From Circinella umbellata (taxonomy: Eukaryota; Mucoromycota; Mucoromycetes; Mucorales; Lichtheimiaceae), in NCBI GenBank assembly GCA_025093555.1, contig JAIWNF010000020.1, positions 310,001 through 374,000 of the forward strand: a DNA stretch of 64,000 nucleotides, in the 5' to 3' direction. The position numbers were made by a program, and so were the translations under genes. The notes under the pieces are model-generated. The model did not search any database. It was not told the origin of the DNA and saw only the letters and a program-made list of their open reading frames with translations. Positions 13,602-25,699 of the stretch are shown piece after piece. Every line of letters begins with the position of its first letter. The first letter of the stretch is position 1.

Positions 13602-14989
13602 TCACTTTTTAGAAGGTTGTTGGTGGGGCCAATATGTGCCACTATTTGTCTGAGGCAAATAATTTGAAGCATTTGTGGATGAGCCATAATAGTTGGTCGG
13701 GTTATTATTGACAGGCTGGTGTTGTTGATAGGTCGTTGAACCATATGCTGATTGAGATGGGCGCTGATGTTGGTTCATACTACTATAATTCGGTGTTGCA
13801 CTTGTTGACTCATGGCCATATCCATGCTGCGAATAACTTGTCATTGGAACGCTCCCGTAAGCGGGGCCCGTGTGTTGTTGTTGCTGCCGGGATTGCTGTG
13901 ATTGTTGTTGCTGGGAAACCTGAAAAAATAACAGCGGGATAACGGTGAATAATTATGCACCACCATTATATATTTTTCCGTCGCATTATTTATTGCCTCA
14001 ACTTTCTGAGAACCCCCTTTTTAAGATTTATGCTACCACATATGAATGATACTATCCCGGACATCAAGAAACACGTTCATTCTATTTCGACTTCTACTTC
14101 CAATCTAATCAACCCATTCTTCGCTAATATTTACCTTCCTGTCTGTTTGACTATAAATATCTGACGAGCCTGGGTCAGTAGCTTGCTGAGGAAAGTTACC
14201 ACCATGTACTGATTTACCCACGGCGGTGTTTGTTGTTGCAGCTGTGTTACTTTGAGTTGTATGGTTTGAATGTGCTGACCGTGGCTGTGAATTGTATTGT
14301 TATTATATTGGTATAATCAAATCGAAAAATTCAGTAAACAGAAAAAAAAAAGACTTGAAATATTTTAATTATTTATAAGAGAAGTAGTGTGATAGTTATT
14401 TACCGAAGATGGTGCTTCCCCAGCAGGAGTGGCAGCTGGATCTGGTGCATTAAGGCACGCTTGAATCAAATTCTTTCCTTCTGGCTTTGTAACAAGTGGC
14501 TGAAGTTTGGGAGTAGTAAAAGTGTACACAAGACCAGTTTCTGATACCACCAATAAAAGCACTTGGGTACCGGTGAGAGTACTTAATTCGTAAGCCTATT
14601 TTAAATTATCATGGTAACGAGGTGGAAGAAAAGAAGTTACTCAATGAAAAGTAAAATTGTAAAAAAAAAAAAAATGCCAAAAAATCCCTTTTTGGCATCG
14701 AAGCAATTACCTTTTTCATGATGCCTGCTTTTCGTTTCGAGAAAGTAATATGGCGTCTTGATTTATCTTCGATAAACTCAATTTTGATTTTACGTCGTCC
14801 TGACCGTTTCTCGGGTTTACTTTCACTGTCAGAATCATCGTCATGTATACTATTATTCGAGTGTATCATTCGATCATTATTGATAATTTGTGCTGTTGTA
14901 GACGTCGACGGAAAAGGTGGCGGTGGTGGCTGTCGTTCTACTATTGCTGGTCCGAGACCTGTTGGTGGCATATGTCCGAGATTATTCAT
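13602..14989 (-). CDS. MCM1: MCM1/SRF-type MADS-box transcription factor
   Basis: Four exons: 14989-14711, 14595-14404, 14284-14135 and 13919-13602, giving 312 residues. The MADS domain starts near residue 64 (GRRKIKIEFIEDKSRRHITF) and continues SKRKAGIMKK, intron, AYELSTLTGTQVLLLVVSE, then TGLVYTFTTPKLQPLV. The RRKI, KAGIMKKAYELS and ETGLVYTF features are those of the type I SRF/Mcm1 class, which binds CArG-like DNA as a dimer with cofactors. Before the domain lie a Pro-rich stretch and an acidic run (DDDSDSES). The region after it is rich in Gln, Asn, Ser and Tyr, as in fungal Mcm1 and Umc1. It probably acts in the nucleus on mating, cell-cycle or developmental genes. Confidence 0.93.
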
Positions 14990-17121
14990 TCAAATATATA
15001 AAGTTATATTATACGTAAAATAGAAAGAAAAGAAAAGATGTTTGCAAGAGAAAGGTGTAAAGTCAAATAAAAGAAGTGGGAAAAGAAGAAGAATGAAAAA
15101 ACAGAGAAACTTTCAAATAAACTTTTTTTTTGCTTTGCTTTACCCCCCTCTGTCTTTCTTCCCGTAATGTGAGTAAAGTGCTAGTTGGTACAATTAAAAT
15201 TTATATAAACGCGAGCGCGCGAAACAATGTCGTTACTCACGCCATAAGATAATAACGAAATTTCATTGAGGCTTATAAAAAATATCACGTTCCTTAATTC
15301 CTACTACAAATATCATTCTCTGTAAAAAAAATTGAACTGGTCAATTTTTATGCTTTCTTTTCTCGCTACAAGATCAATCACGTAAACATGCATATTGTTT
15401 TTTTTCTTGATATTATTATGCCAGCTAAATTTACCTAATCCAGATTTGCTTCTTTTTTGTAAGGTAAGTACCAGTGCTTACGAGTACAGAACATTTAATT
15501 AGAGTGTTTTAAATGATGGGAGGTGCGATATTCGTACGATAATGAACCCAAAAATTGTTTCCCAAGTTCGGGTTTTCTGTCCTATGGTGACACAGTCCAC
15601 CTGTTCATCTTTTTTTAAAAATATGTCTCTGTAGCCACTTTTCTTGAAAAGCCAAAAAAATTTTTTCTTGTATTCCCTCTGGGGTATCAATCATAAAGAT
15701 AATGTACAGTCACCCTCTCCCTTATCCGTTGATGACAAGCCATTAGCTGTCTGCTGATTAAACGGTATGTGCTTTATCATTTTATAAGTTTCAAAGCGAA
15801 AAAGAAACAGCAATCCAGTTATCATGAGAAAGATAATTCGGTGTAATTCCATGAGTATTTCTGAATCAACTCTCCTACTCCGGCTTCTTTCAATGTTTTC
15901 ACACAAGTTTTAATAGCTTTCTTGCTTACTTTTTACTCTTTTGCTTGTAGTGCTTCTTTGGAGAAAGCTTTTGAGTGACCACAATATGTCAGATGGTTTC
16001 ATGACATGTGAAGTGAGAAGTGATTGGCTCAAGAATATCTAATTTCCGAATAAACTGTCATTTTAGCGTTTGATAAAGTGCTCCCCCTCTTTTTGTGTGA
16101 GGATGCTGGTGTGTGAGAAATCTAAGGAAAGAAGAGGAGCTCTATAAACACTACTATGACATATAAAATCAATAAACATGAAAATGTCTGTGCTGAAAAT
16201 TAAAAAATAAACCGATCTATAAAAAAAAAAGTGAAAGCGATTATACTGACTATTCAACGAGATCCGTAAATACCCGACTAAGATAAAAAAAAAATGAAAG
16301 GATTGGACCTGTTCTTATTTACCACAGTGCAGAGGAGAAGGAAACAAAAAAACAATAATTTGCCTGTTTGTGTTGTGGTGCGTAAGAGAAGGATTAAAGA
16401 AAAATTTATAAAATGATCTTAACAAAGCGTGACACTGATATGGGTGGAAACTCTCCTTGTGTTTGAACCCGATCCAACAAAGGAGAAATTTAGTACCTAT
16501 GTTCATTGATTTCGTGGGAACATCAACAAAAGATTACTTGTCAGATCACTATAGATATCAACCTAAACAAACAGCCAGAATAATAATTGGATTACCAGAT
16601 ACCTACGATTCCGCCTTTATCTTTTCTCTCTCCCAAAGTTTTTTTTCATACAAACGTTTTAGTATGTATTATTCTCTTTTTTCTTTTATGTCGCTATGAT
16701 AAACATAATAGCAACGGAAAGAAAATCTCATCCATAAAAGCTTTGATTTCACACATGGCTTCATTAATTGATGAGTTTATAAAAATAGGTCTGCTTTTCT
16801 TATTGTTCGATCTGATCATTATTGATAGTATCAAAAACCCAGGTTATTCCAGGGAAGGCAGAAGGTCTAACAATTCACTTTTTTTTACTATGTAGTCTTA
16901 CGCTTTAAATTTAGAAACAACGAAGAGTATATAGGCAATACACTGGATACAGATAATGTATTTGAGTTAAACTTCATAGTTTATTAGTGTTTGTAGCAAA
17001 ACTGCAATGAGCTGCGTTAAATATAATACATAATATGATTACTCTTTGCCAGGCACATTGTGAACTGAGATTTTATATACAGAATAAGTAGGAAGAGAAT
17101 GAATAGGAGGGTGTTACTTTT
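14990..17121. other. Gene-free spacer upstream of the MADS gene
   Basis: About 2.1 kb. Just upstream of the MADS start (15010-15180) there are purine-rich and pyrimidine-rich tracts typical of a long 5' leader. Open frames at 15499-15690, 15691-15906 and 16457-16895 show no motif or splice support. I see no repeat. Confidence 0.45.
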
Positions 17122-18918
17122 TCACGTGAGTGAACCAAAAATTTGATTCGAAGTTTCAGAAGATTGTCCAGCCTTTGCTTTACGAACACCAGCAAAACCA
17201 CGTCTATCACCCTTTGTCATCATAATCTTCCAATTGGCTTTAAGACTAGACAGAACACGCTCTATTTCTTCGTTATGATCTGGTGCAGAAGCCAAGAGTG
17301 AAGTCATTTGTAACATTTTGGCTGCTGTTGCCGCTGGATTTTGTGATGAGCCAAAATCCGTAAAAAGCTTTGCAAATACGTCTATGAAATCAATACTTTT
17401 TTTTTAGCAAAAAAGAAGACGCGCATTCATACAAATAGTCTCCTTTACTCAAAAAAAATACCTTCTAGACGTTTTGTTTGTAATAAAATCACGTTATCTC
17501 TAAAACTTCGTAATGCCATATTACGCACATTCCACATTTCAGCTTCATCCAATGATCGATATTGCATATCCGTTCGAAGTGGTAAAAATACAGCTTCAAA
17601 ATAAGGCAATGCATAAGTGAAAAAAAACGACCATTGTTCAACCAGCCGATCCAATAGTTTTTCGTCCGTTACACCCAACATTTTTGCATTCAGCGTGAAC
17701 ATGCCATCCCGCAGCAATCCTTCAATGTCACTATATAAGTGTGGTGGCATTGGATCTGTCAAACAACGCCTAATATGTAAGTGAAGTTAGTAAATCTCTT
17801 AAAAAAAGATCACCAACAGGAATGCTGAGTTTACGTGATGTACTCTTAAATGGATGAACATGCAACACCTTTCACCCCTCCCCCAAAAATTTCTTCCTTT
17901 CGTTTCCCCATAATCACATTTACCGTAAAAGTTCATTTAAATCTTCTATGTTTCCTTTAACGCCTTCACCATTAAAAAGTGGAAGTACTCGGACACACAA
18001 AGATTGCCATACATCTCCTTGTGGGTTGGATATAGATGATGGTGAAGCAACACTGGCAGCAGCAGCAGCAGCAACAACAGATGCGCTTGTTCCACCAACA
18101 GCATTTGCTGCGTTATTGTTCACCGTGATACTACTAACACTTCCTTGACGAACATATGGATATGGATGACCCGGAGGTCCTGTAACTGACGTTGTTGAAG
18201 GATGATGGCGATGATGATGTTGATAAGGTGTTCCAACTATACTGGATGATCCAACATTGCTATTGCTACTACTAACATTATTTGTCGCATTTGAATTATT
18301 CGTTCCAAAATAGAATCCAGCAGTAGTTCCGTTCGGTGATGATGGTGAACTAATCATGGTATCTTCACTACGCATAAATTGACTAGATTTCTCCATATTT
18401 AAAGTAATCGATTTTGCATCTAACGCATTCAGGGATTTATGTATACTCGGTGAAGTGATTGGTGATGTAGATCGTTGTTGGTATATAGTTGTCATTGTAG
18501 TAGTTGTATTACTGCTTTGTAATGACATTGTACGATCGAGCGGTATACCACTTAATATATTATTATTGCTATTATTACCGTTCGCATTGGTGCTACTACT
18601 GCTACTGCTACCTCCATTGCTATTATAGTTGCCAGTGAACGATCCATGACGCGGTAACTGATGAATTGGTGCTGGTGATGATCTTAAAGAATGTCGTTTC
18701 GTTTGACTCCCTCCACCAGTTGGAGGATCTCGTATCGTGAGTGTAGTAGCTGATAATGACCGAGTTGGTACGGGTGGTGTGGAATGTGAATGTGCACCAA
18801 CATGTGTTGTAGATGTCGGACTAGTACTACTTGGGAAACTAGCAGATGTTGGTGTTGCACGATCGAGATAATTTGATAATGATGATGAGTTGGAGGATGG
18901 AGAAAATGGAGAGTCCAT
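17122..18918 (-). CDS. HbrB-like TORC2 component (Bit61/Bit2/PRR5-like)
   Basis: Three exons: 18918-17924, 17769-17449 and 17395-17122, giving 529 residues. The first 280 or so residues are low complexity (Ser, Thr, Asn, His and Pro). The conserved part begins near residue 305 with DVWQSLCVRVLPLFNGEG and EDLNELLRRCL, then the helical block LDRLVEQWSFFFTYALPYFE, AVFLPLRTDMQYRSL, and NMALRSFRDNVIL. This is the HbrB domain, found in yeast Bit61 and human PRR5/Protor, which attach to TORC2 and affect growth polarity and hyphal form. The second intron is best read with donor GTAAAG at 17448, which retains GIFFD and keeps phase; an earlier GTATTT donor would break the frame. Assignment to TORC2 is by family. 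Confidence 0.88.
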
Positions 18919-19121
18919 TTAGATCAATATATATGTCCTAATGAATGGCGGAAAAGAAACAAAAGGAGTGGACTGAGAAGTGAACTTCAATTAGGAAAAC
19001 AGTCGGGGAATGGGTAGCATACTCATTTTTGACTGGTGGGCTGCATTTATATGTATAAAAAGGTGCATTAAGAGTGAGACAATTATTAAATTTACGTGGT
19101 TAATTTATTTATAAATATAAT

Positions 19122-20675
19122 TTACATCTTTCGTTTCTTTTCATTAACTGTATACTGTTTTCCTGCAAACGTCCATTCATCTCCATCAATAACATGACAT
19201 ACTTCTCTTGATCTTAATGATCCTCCACTTTCAGAAGCTGCTGGTTCAAGTAAAAATGAAGATAATTCTAGTTCAGCACGCTCCTTTTCTCGTGCATCTT
19301 TTTGTTCCTTTCTAGTAGCTGCTTCAAGTTCATTGCCAAGCGAGTCAGGAGTCTGAGTAAATGAAAGACGATGCTCCCATTCCCTTTCTTTCTCTCCTTC
19401 TTCTTCTTCTTCTTGTGCAATTCGTTTCAATTTATCAGTAAATGCATTATTGGTTACGGAAGATTGTGTCCAAAAATCTCCTTCCTCCCATTGATTTGGT
19501 AGCTTAACAGCAGGGCTTTTTCCTTTTCTCGTTGAAACTGAAGAACTAGTTTTAAGTGGAGTATTTCGTAGTGGAGTGTTTTTTGATTCGTCTTGTGGCT
19601 GTCGAGACTCTTGAACTTTGGCAGCATGTATTTCTTCCCAGAATTTATTTTTTGTTTTACTACCGTTGGGTGTTCTATAACGTCATACACAACAACATAC
19701 ACAATTAATCCTAAAATAATTTTTATATCCTTCAATTGTTTTCTCCTCTTATCTTTTCTACATACTGATAAGTTTCAGTCGAACGTAATTTAGCTTTGGA
19801 TATGTCGCCTAACACATTTTTCATTGCGCTACTAGGTGAATGAGATCCATATTTACTATCTTTTGTAGAGTTTGATGATGAACGAGACAAGGCAGATATT
19901 ATTGGTGTCTATATATAATATAGTATAATATAATGAACCAATGTTATTAATATATACGGGTACGGCCCGTGATGTGTAAAACAGTAATGATACCTTATTG
20001 GATGGTAGTACAGATTCTCGTTGTTCCTTGTTTCCTGTGAATAGCATTAAATGTGTTGGAGGGGGAGGAGGAGGAGGAGGAGGCAGTCGTGATGGTGGAG
20101 ACGTAGTTGGAGAATTTGTTGTGTACGATGGTACATTTGTAAACAGTTTCGATTTTGAAACAAGTACTGATCCTGGTGGTGGTAAAGATGAGGTTGATTG
20201 AGATCGTGCAGGAGAAGGAGGCTGTAAAGACATATGCCTAGTTGGAGAAGTTTTTCGTCGAACACTGCGCGGTGAGATCGATGCATGTGATTCCATCATA
20301 CGAGCAGAAGAAGGTACTGATACACTTTTTGCAAGCCTCGAACCTTCCATAGGTTGTGCTAACCTTTTTGTCTAGTAGTGTGATTTAAAAAACACGTATA
20401 CATACCAACAAAAAATAATTAATACTCATCTTGTTTTTGTAAATAAATCTATTTCTTTTTGCTTACAATGTTTCTAATTTCATCTAGCCGTTCCTGTAAT
20501 TTTTCAAGACGTTCTAATTCGGTACTTTTTGATCCCTTGTTACGGGATAACTCTGATCGTGATGTAATAGGATATATAGCTGAGACTGGTGGTTCTGGTC
20601 GTGACACTGGTCTCGACTTGAAAAAATTGGATCGTTTAGGTGATTTGTAAGCTAAAGGAATCTGTTGCCTATCAA

Positions 20676-20709
<34 letters not shown>

Positions 20710-21384
20710 GTTTTCTTGATTATTATTAGTATTATTAGTATTAAACATATAACTAGAGGTTGGAGTAACATCTGAAGGAGCTGTCGATCCATCTAATGAA
20801 GGTGTTGATGCTCTAGAACCAGTACTTTGAGTTGTGGAACCAAATATGGACTCGCGATAACGGAGTGGAGAACGTTGTGCGGAAGACAATATTGAATGCT
20901 GCTGCTGCTGCTGTTGTTGTTCTCCTTCAAAACCAGATTCACGATATAATGAGTGTCGTTCCAAAATAGGTGTTAACGAAGTACTACTATTGGCAGTGTC
21001 GGCCAATGATTGTCGTCGTCGCCGTGTTAATGAATCTAACTTTTCAAGCCGTCGTTTGGTGATTTTATTTCCCTAAATCAATTGATAAAAGCATTTAGAT
21101 TTTTTTCAATAATCTTTTCTTTCTTTCCATTAATTCATTTCATAAAATGCGGTATATTAAAAAACCTCTTCTCGCTTGGGGGTTGAACTAGACGTCCATT
21201 TGGAAAATGATCCAAATAATCGTTCCCAATCTCGCGATCCCTCCCTTTTTGCATATCGAACGGCATCCACAATGGGAGAAAATGCCCCACCAAAGGTAGC
21301 TGTATTATCGTTCGGCGTCTCTGGTTGATCGTCTACAAAATCGTCATATATACTTTTACGGTAGCCATTCGATGTGGACGTCAT
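19122..21384 (-). CDS. Large disordered protein of unknown function
   Basis: Five exons in phase: 21384-21166, 21072-20467, 20371-19994, 19908-19766 and 19674-19122, giving 632 residues. I do not recognise the family. The N-terminus has an acidic and aromatic patch (SIYDDFVDDQPETP) and WERLFGSFSKW. A basic segment follows (TKRRLEKLDSLTRRRRQSL). The middle is Ser/Pro-rich with a pure Asp run encoded by a (GTC)n microsatellite on the plus strand near 20677-20707, a Gln run and a Pro run. A short coiled coil (LERLEKLQERLDEIRNI) lies near residue 270. The C-terminal third has FWEEIHAAKVQ, a long Glu/Lys/Arg helix, and ends with VIDGDEWTFAGKQYTV and a basic KKRKM tail. A cytoskeletal or nuclear scaffold is possible, but that is a guess. 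Confidence 0.75.
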
Positions 21385-22551
21385 GTTGAAAGACAAGAAA
21401 TAAAGATAAAGTAGTTGTGCCAAACAAAGGAAAGCAATAACGCGTGAAAAGCGGAGCGAGAGAGTGCAAAAGAAGTTTTTTAATTCATTTTTTGCCTAGT
21501 GTTACAGAAAAAATTATCAGTATATTCGTAAACAATGGGAGTGTTTATATTCTACACTACGTTCTCATAGCAATAAATACTTGTAGTTTATTGCCAATAT
21601 TGCTGAAGAATATAAAAGGGCGACAGGAACTGTTTCATTATATTTATTCTTTGAGTTATTTGAAAACTCTCTTATTTATTATTTTTCTACAATATTATTT
21701 GTTTATCTCTTCTTTTTCATCCTTCTCTTTCTTGTCAGATAACTTTGAAGTGGGTACCTTGTTAACTAGCTGCTTATAAGAATAGCCAATGGTACAGGAA
21801 GGGAAACTATGTGTGATTAATAGTGGATTCAACAAAAGGAATTTCTCTGTATGATATATAAATGAGCTGACAAAGCAACTACTTAGAACTGTAGTGAAGT
21901 ATATATAAATTCAACAAGATTTTTTTTTTGTTTCTGATGTTTAAGGCATACACTTTTTCAAAATCCTCTTCTTCTATTAACAAGCGCAGTCGTCGATCTT
22001 ACGTATATTGAAAAGAGGCCAAGGATGCCAGGAAAAGACATCCAAGTATTTATATAAACAGACTGTTTTGAATATTTGAATATTCAAGCGTTACTTTAAT
22101 GGTAGCATTACTTTATAATTATCCTGCTTTTTTAAATCTGTAGAAAAAACGTATTTGCAAGTAACAGAAAAACATGTGTTTTCCTGCCAAGATTACACAT
22201 AAAAATCTTATTCCTGAACAAGTAGAAGTAAACTATTACAGACATACGTATATTCTTTTTCTCAAATGGAAATAGTGTTCATGAGAAAATATTACGTAAT
22301 AGAATGGTCTCTGTCCACATTCAAACAAAGAATATACTACAATGGGAACAATGAGGAGCATATTATAAATTAATCAGCCTCTTGCTTAAGAAAATTAAAG
22401 GAACATTTATTTAAGACGACGCTGCTCTTGAGTTTTGTTCCTAACAATAGAGACCTCTTTGTACTTTTTTGTCTTTTGATCCTTGGCTTATGTTATATAT
22501 TAGGCTTCACTCTGTTTGTTAATTGTATCCGTGATTTATTGCCTCATAGTG
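21385..22551. other. Gene-free AT-rich spacer
   Basis: About 1.2 kb between the disordered-protein gene and the first transposon-like element. A frame at 21444-21779 is hydrophobic low-complexity sequence with no support. Nothing else recognised. Confidence 0.4.
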
Positions 22552-23370
22552 CAGAGGGTCCCCGTTAATTTCACAAGACATTTTTTATTTTTTTCTGTGA
22601 AAATAAAGGTACGTATGTGAAAATTAACGGATACTATTAATTTTTTTTTCGAAGAATACGTATGGATATATTGAATACTTTAAGTCACTATTATTTTTTA
22701 AGATATTTAGATAGTAATTAATAAATTATATCTATGCGCTTGTTTATGCGTTTTTGAAACACTCAATTAATTTTTATTTGAGCGCATCCTCAACCATTTT
22801 TTATATAAAATAAAAAAAAAAACTATATATAGTCCCAAGAGCTGCAAGCATATTTATTTTCTTTTTATCTCCAAACGCTATCAAATATATTCTGCTCTAT
22901 ATGTATCAAAATGACACCAACCAAATTACACACTAGCTTCTTGACAGCTGAGCAGATGGAAATGACTTCACCCATAAACCATAACAAATTGATCACTGAC
23001 AATACAGAATAAAAATGAATGAGTTCAGTTTGTTTAAGACACATAACATTAGTACGATAATATCCAAAGACTTGAAGTGAGAAAAATAACAAGCAAATAA
23101 ATATTGTATTGATTCCTATGAAAATACATGCAACAGAGATAACAGAAAAGCAGTCCATCCTTGATGATAATCTAATTGTAATCCTTATGTTTATCACATA
23201 AATACTTTTTTTATTATATCCGGTAAGGAATCAATCCCAGTGGTTGCTACGAAAATGAAATAAGCGGGGATGTGAAAAATGTCTTATGTTATATTTATCA
23301 TTCCTTGATTTTTGGTGAAGTTAAATGAGGTGTGAATATTAACGGATATGAAATTAACGGGGATCCTCTG
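22552..23370. mobile_element. Non-autonomous pogo/Tc1-mariner-like element, CAGAGG termini
   Basis: The left end reads CAGAGGGTCCCCGTTAATTT (22552). The right end, reverse-complemented, reads CAGAGGATCCCCGTTAATTT (ending at 23370), so the terminal inverted repeat is about 22 bp with one mismatch. The motif ATTAACGGAT recurs just inside both ends. CAG...CTG termini and a TA after the right end fit pogo/Tigger-type elements, but the left flank is TG rather than TA. Total length is 819 bp. No transposase is visible. It contains a 110-codon minus-strand frame, listed separately. Confidence 0.7.
22865..23197 (-). CDS. Hydrophobic small open frame inside the CAGAGG element
   Basis: A 110-residue frame with two or three possible membrane helices (CFSVISVACIFIGINTIFIC and FYSVLSVINLLWFMG) and five cysteines. 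It lies wholly inside the 22552-23370 element and has no similarity that I can name. It may be a chance frame in AT-rich sequence or a remnant of a captured gene. Low confidence that it is expressed. Confidence 0.2.
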   Translation of the reverse strand: MINIRITIRLSSRMDCFSVISVACIFIGINTIFICLLFFSLQVFGYYRTNVMCLKQTELIHFYSVLSVINLLWFMGEVISICSAVKKLVCNLVGVILIHIEQNIFDSVWR

Positions 23371-24615
23371 TAGTCCATAGATTAATATCTATAGAATAAG
23401 ATTAAGTATTAATGTGTTTTGAAAGTGAAGAAACCGAAATTTTTGGGAAAGGATTATTCAAAATGCAAATTATGAGAATACCTAAATTAAAGATGGTTGT
23501 AAAGCTATTTACCGTGTGCGAGGGAAAGTCAATAATGTATAACAGAAGTTTAGTGGAAACATCGAAAGACAGCCATATAATAAAGTTGTATAATATGCGT
23601 TTATATCGTGTTTTTAGCAATCAAGTAAATATATAACAATACGTGGCATAACAGACTGTCAACGCAAATCTACTAATTATGTACCATATCAAGTTTTGAT
23701 AGCATGTCAATATTTGATCATTTTGTTACAAGAAAAAAAAAAGTCTGATAGTGTTAGATTAAAATTATATCAGAACGAAGCGCTCACTAAAAAAAGGCTT
23801 CAGCAAACATTTCTTTTCTTTATGACACATTTACTCGCTCACTCACGCACACATACAAGCACACAAAGAAACGCGTACATGGGTAATTTTTATAGTGTAC
23901 AGCACTCGTAAAATAAAATGTAAATATTCTATTTTAGGGATTACATTTATTTTCCACTACGATTATACATCTTTCTAAATGTATAATTCCCAAGACAGCT
24001 AGTACCATTTTCAAGCTCTCCTAGCTACAAGTATCCCAGGGGCACTTACGTATGTGAGTGTATTTAAATATTACGTATGGTACTGTGATGTTTTCTTCAT
24101 TTTGTGAGAAAAAAGAAATCTATGTAGCACCATTGTATAGCAGGGTGCATACATAAGAGATCACCATACGTGCGTATAATAATATAAAAAAAATTAAATC
24201 CAAGCTGGTGTGTCTGCAAGCCAAGAAACATTGATATATCTTGGTAAGCATAATAATCTTTTCAACATTACGATTATGTAGTGTACGAAGAAGCAATGTT
24301 TTTTCACTGATCATATTAACATTCATTTGACAGGATCCTTCCAATTTACTTATGGTGAGTGAATAGGTACTGATATACTTGTGAGTTGAAACACATAATA
24401 GTAATAGCAGCACATAGTAGTGTTAATGTGACTATTTTATGCCGGCATTGACAATTTATCATTGATTAACTTACTACTATTTTTAATACTCTTTCTATTA
24501 TATACAACATTTTGATTGTATTAAGCTATTTGGAATTATTTTAACCTGTAAGTATAAAGGTCTTTTTCTTGATCTACAATTGTCAGATAAAATGTTGATA
24601 GCCACAGATAATATG
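23371..24615. other. Gene-free spacer between two transposon-like elements
   Basis: About 1.2 kb of AT-rich DNA. Frames at 23402-23636 and 24120-24413 are short, overlap on both strands and lack motifs. No RNA gene recognised. Confidence 0.4.
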
Positions 24616-25309
24616 TACAGCAATTTTTCGTTAAACCGGTATCCGGTGACCTTTCCTTAATATTTACCGGATTTATAATAGTATTATTTCATTTTATATT
24701 TTATAATATAGTCTTTTTATTGGTAAAATCAGTAATACAGCCTTCCTTCAGCTCTTCCCTTTGTTTTCAGTTTACTACTCTGCTTGCATAGCAATTAAAA
24801 ATCCACAAATCATTCTTGTCGTCAATAGAAGGCTTTTCAACACCTTGTTGATAACAGTGGCTCTTTTTCGCTAACTTCACACAGACGCTTTTTTCTTCTT
24901 CCTCATCTGCGTGCGTACTTACTCTTTTTAACTTTGTCATGTACTTCCTCATTACCATTGAATATGTGATTATGTTGTTGATACAATTTATTTTCACTCA
25001 TTGATTCAACTGCTAACCATGGTCGATATTGAACACACTTTGTTGTAAATTCATTTTTAATCCAATCTCTGGTTCATCATCACTATTTAATGAATACACT
25101 ATTACCATTTTTATTACTAAAAGATTAGCTTATAGTAGCAAAGCTCCAGTATATGAGCTATCTTTTTTTTATTTTACCCGCACAGCTTAATCTAATTATA
25201 GTTATTTTTTCAGTACACTCTACATATCAGAACCACCCGCGTTCCAATTCGCTGAAGCGGTACAAATCCTCACATATATCGAGTACCGGTTTAACTAAAA
25301 ATTACTGTA
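24616..25309. mobile_element. Tc1/mariner-like element copy 1, CAGYAATTTTT termini
   Basis: The element is flanked by TA on both sides. Its left end is CAGCAATTTTTCGTTAAACC and its right end reverse-complements to CAGTAATTTTTAGTTAAACC, giving a terminal repeat of about 25 bp that includes a GGTAYCCGG-like extension. Length is 694 bp including the TAs. A second, inverted copy lies at 58106-58813 and is similar along its length, for example the stretch reading TCTTTTTATTGGTAAAATCA. No transposase is recognisable. It contains a small frame conserved in the second copy. Confidence 0.8.
24767..24997 (-). CDS. Small charged protein encoded in the CAGYAATTTTT element (unknown)
   Basis: A 76-codon frame: a hydrophobic start (MKINCINNIITYSMVMRKYM), a basic/acidic middle (THADEEEEKS), then VKLAKKSHCYQQGVEK and DDKNDLWIFNCY. 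The second element copy, 33 kb away, encodes VKLAKKRHCYQQDVEK and DDKNDLCIFKCY in an ATG-started frame at 58501-58650, so the peptide is shared although upstream frames differ. That could mean a captured exon or a real short protein. Function unknown. Confidence 0.3.
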   Translation of the reverse strand: MKINCINNIITYSMVMRKYMTKLKRVSTHADEEEEKSVCVKLAKKSHCYQQGVEKPSIDDKNDLWIFNCYASRVVN

Positions 25310-25480
25310 CTGCTAATGCTTATTTTATAAACATGTATTTCATTATATATTCTGTACATCATGGTGGTAATGTTATATGATTACATATATATAGCGTATC
25401 AACTATAATTAAACAAAATAAATGCTTTATCAAAAAATACAACATTAAATTGTATGAAGAACCCAATAATTGTATTTATA
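25310..25480. other. Short spacer before the 8-kb inverted-repeat element
   Basis: About 170 bp of AT-rich DNA that ends in TGTATTTATA, next to the left terminal inverted repeat. No feature seen. Confidence 0.4.
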
Positions 25481-25482
25481 TA

Positions 25483-25653
25483 CAGGATTTTTATTAATGA
25501 TTGACGGGGCTATTATTTTCACATTGGCACAGGATACTTTTGAAATTGGCGTTGGGGGGTTAAACCAAATGACAGGTGTAATTTTAAATATTGGCAGAAT
25601 TTGTAATTTTTTGATGGACTTATGTGAATTTTACTTTTGACATTTTCATTTTC
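25483..25653 (+). repeat. Left long terminal inverted repeat of the 8-kb element
   Basis: Begins CAGGATTTTTATTAATGATT and ends GACATTTTCATTTTC. It matches the reverse complement of 33364-33533 with one single-base gap and about five substitutions. Confidence 0.85.
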
Positions 25654-25699
25654 TTTCCATGGCGACATCACTTTTTTTTATCTTAAAGCCAAGATATTT

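Noticed and set aside
14718..15023. Antisense frame over the MADS gene
   Set aside because: It is a shadow of the conserved MADS coding exon on the other strand, with no motif of its own.
15499..15906. Two adjacent minus-strand frames
   Set aside because: No splice pair joins them in phase into a convincing protein, and neither has a motif.
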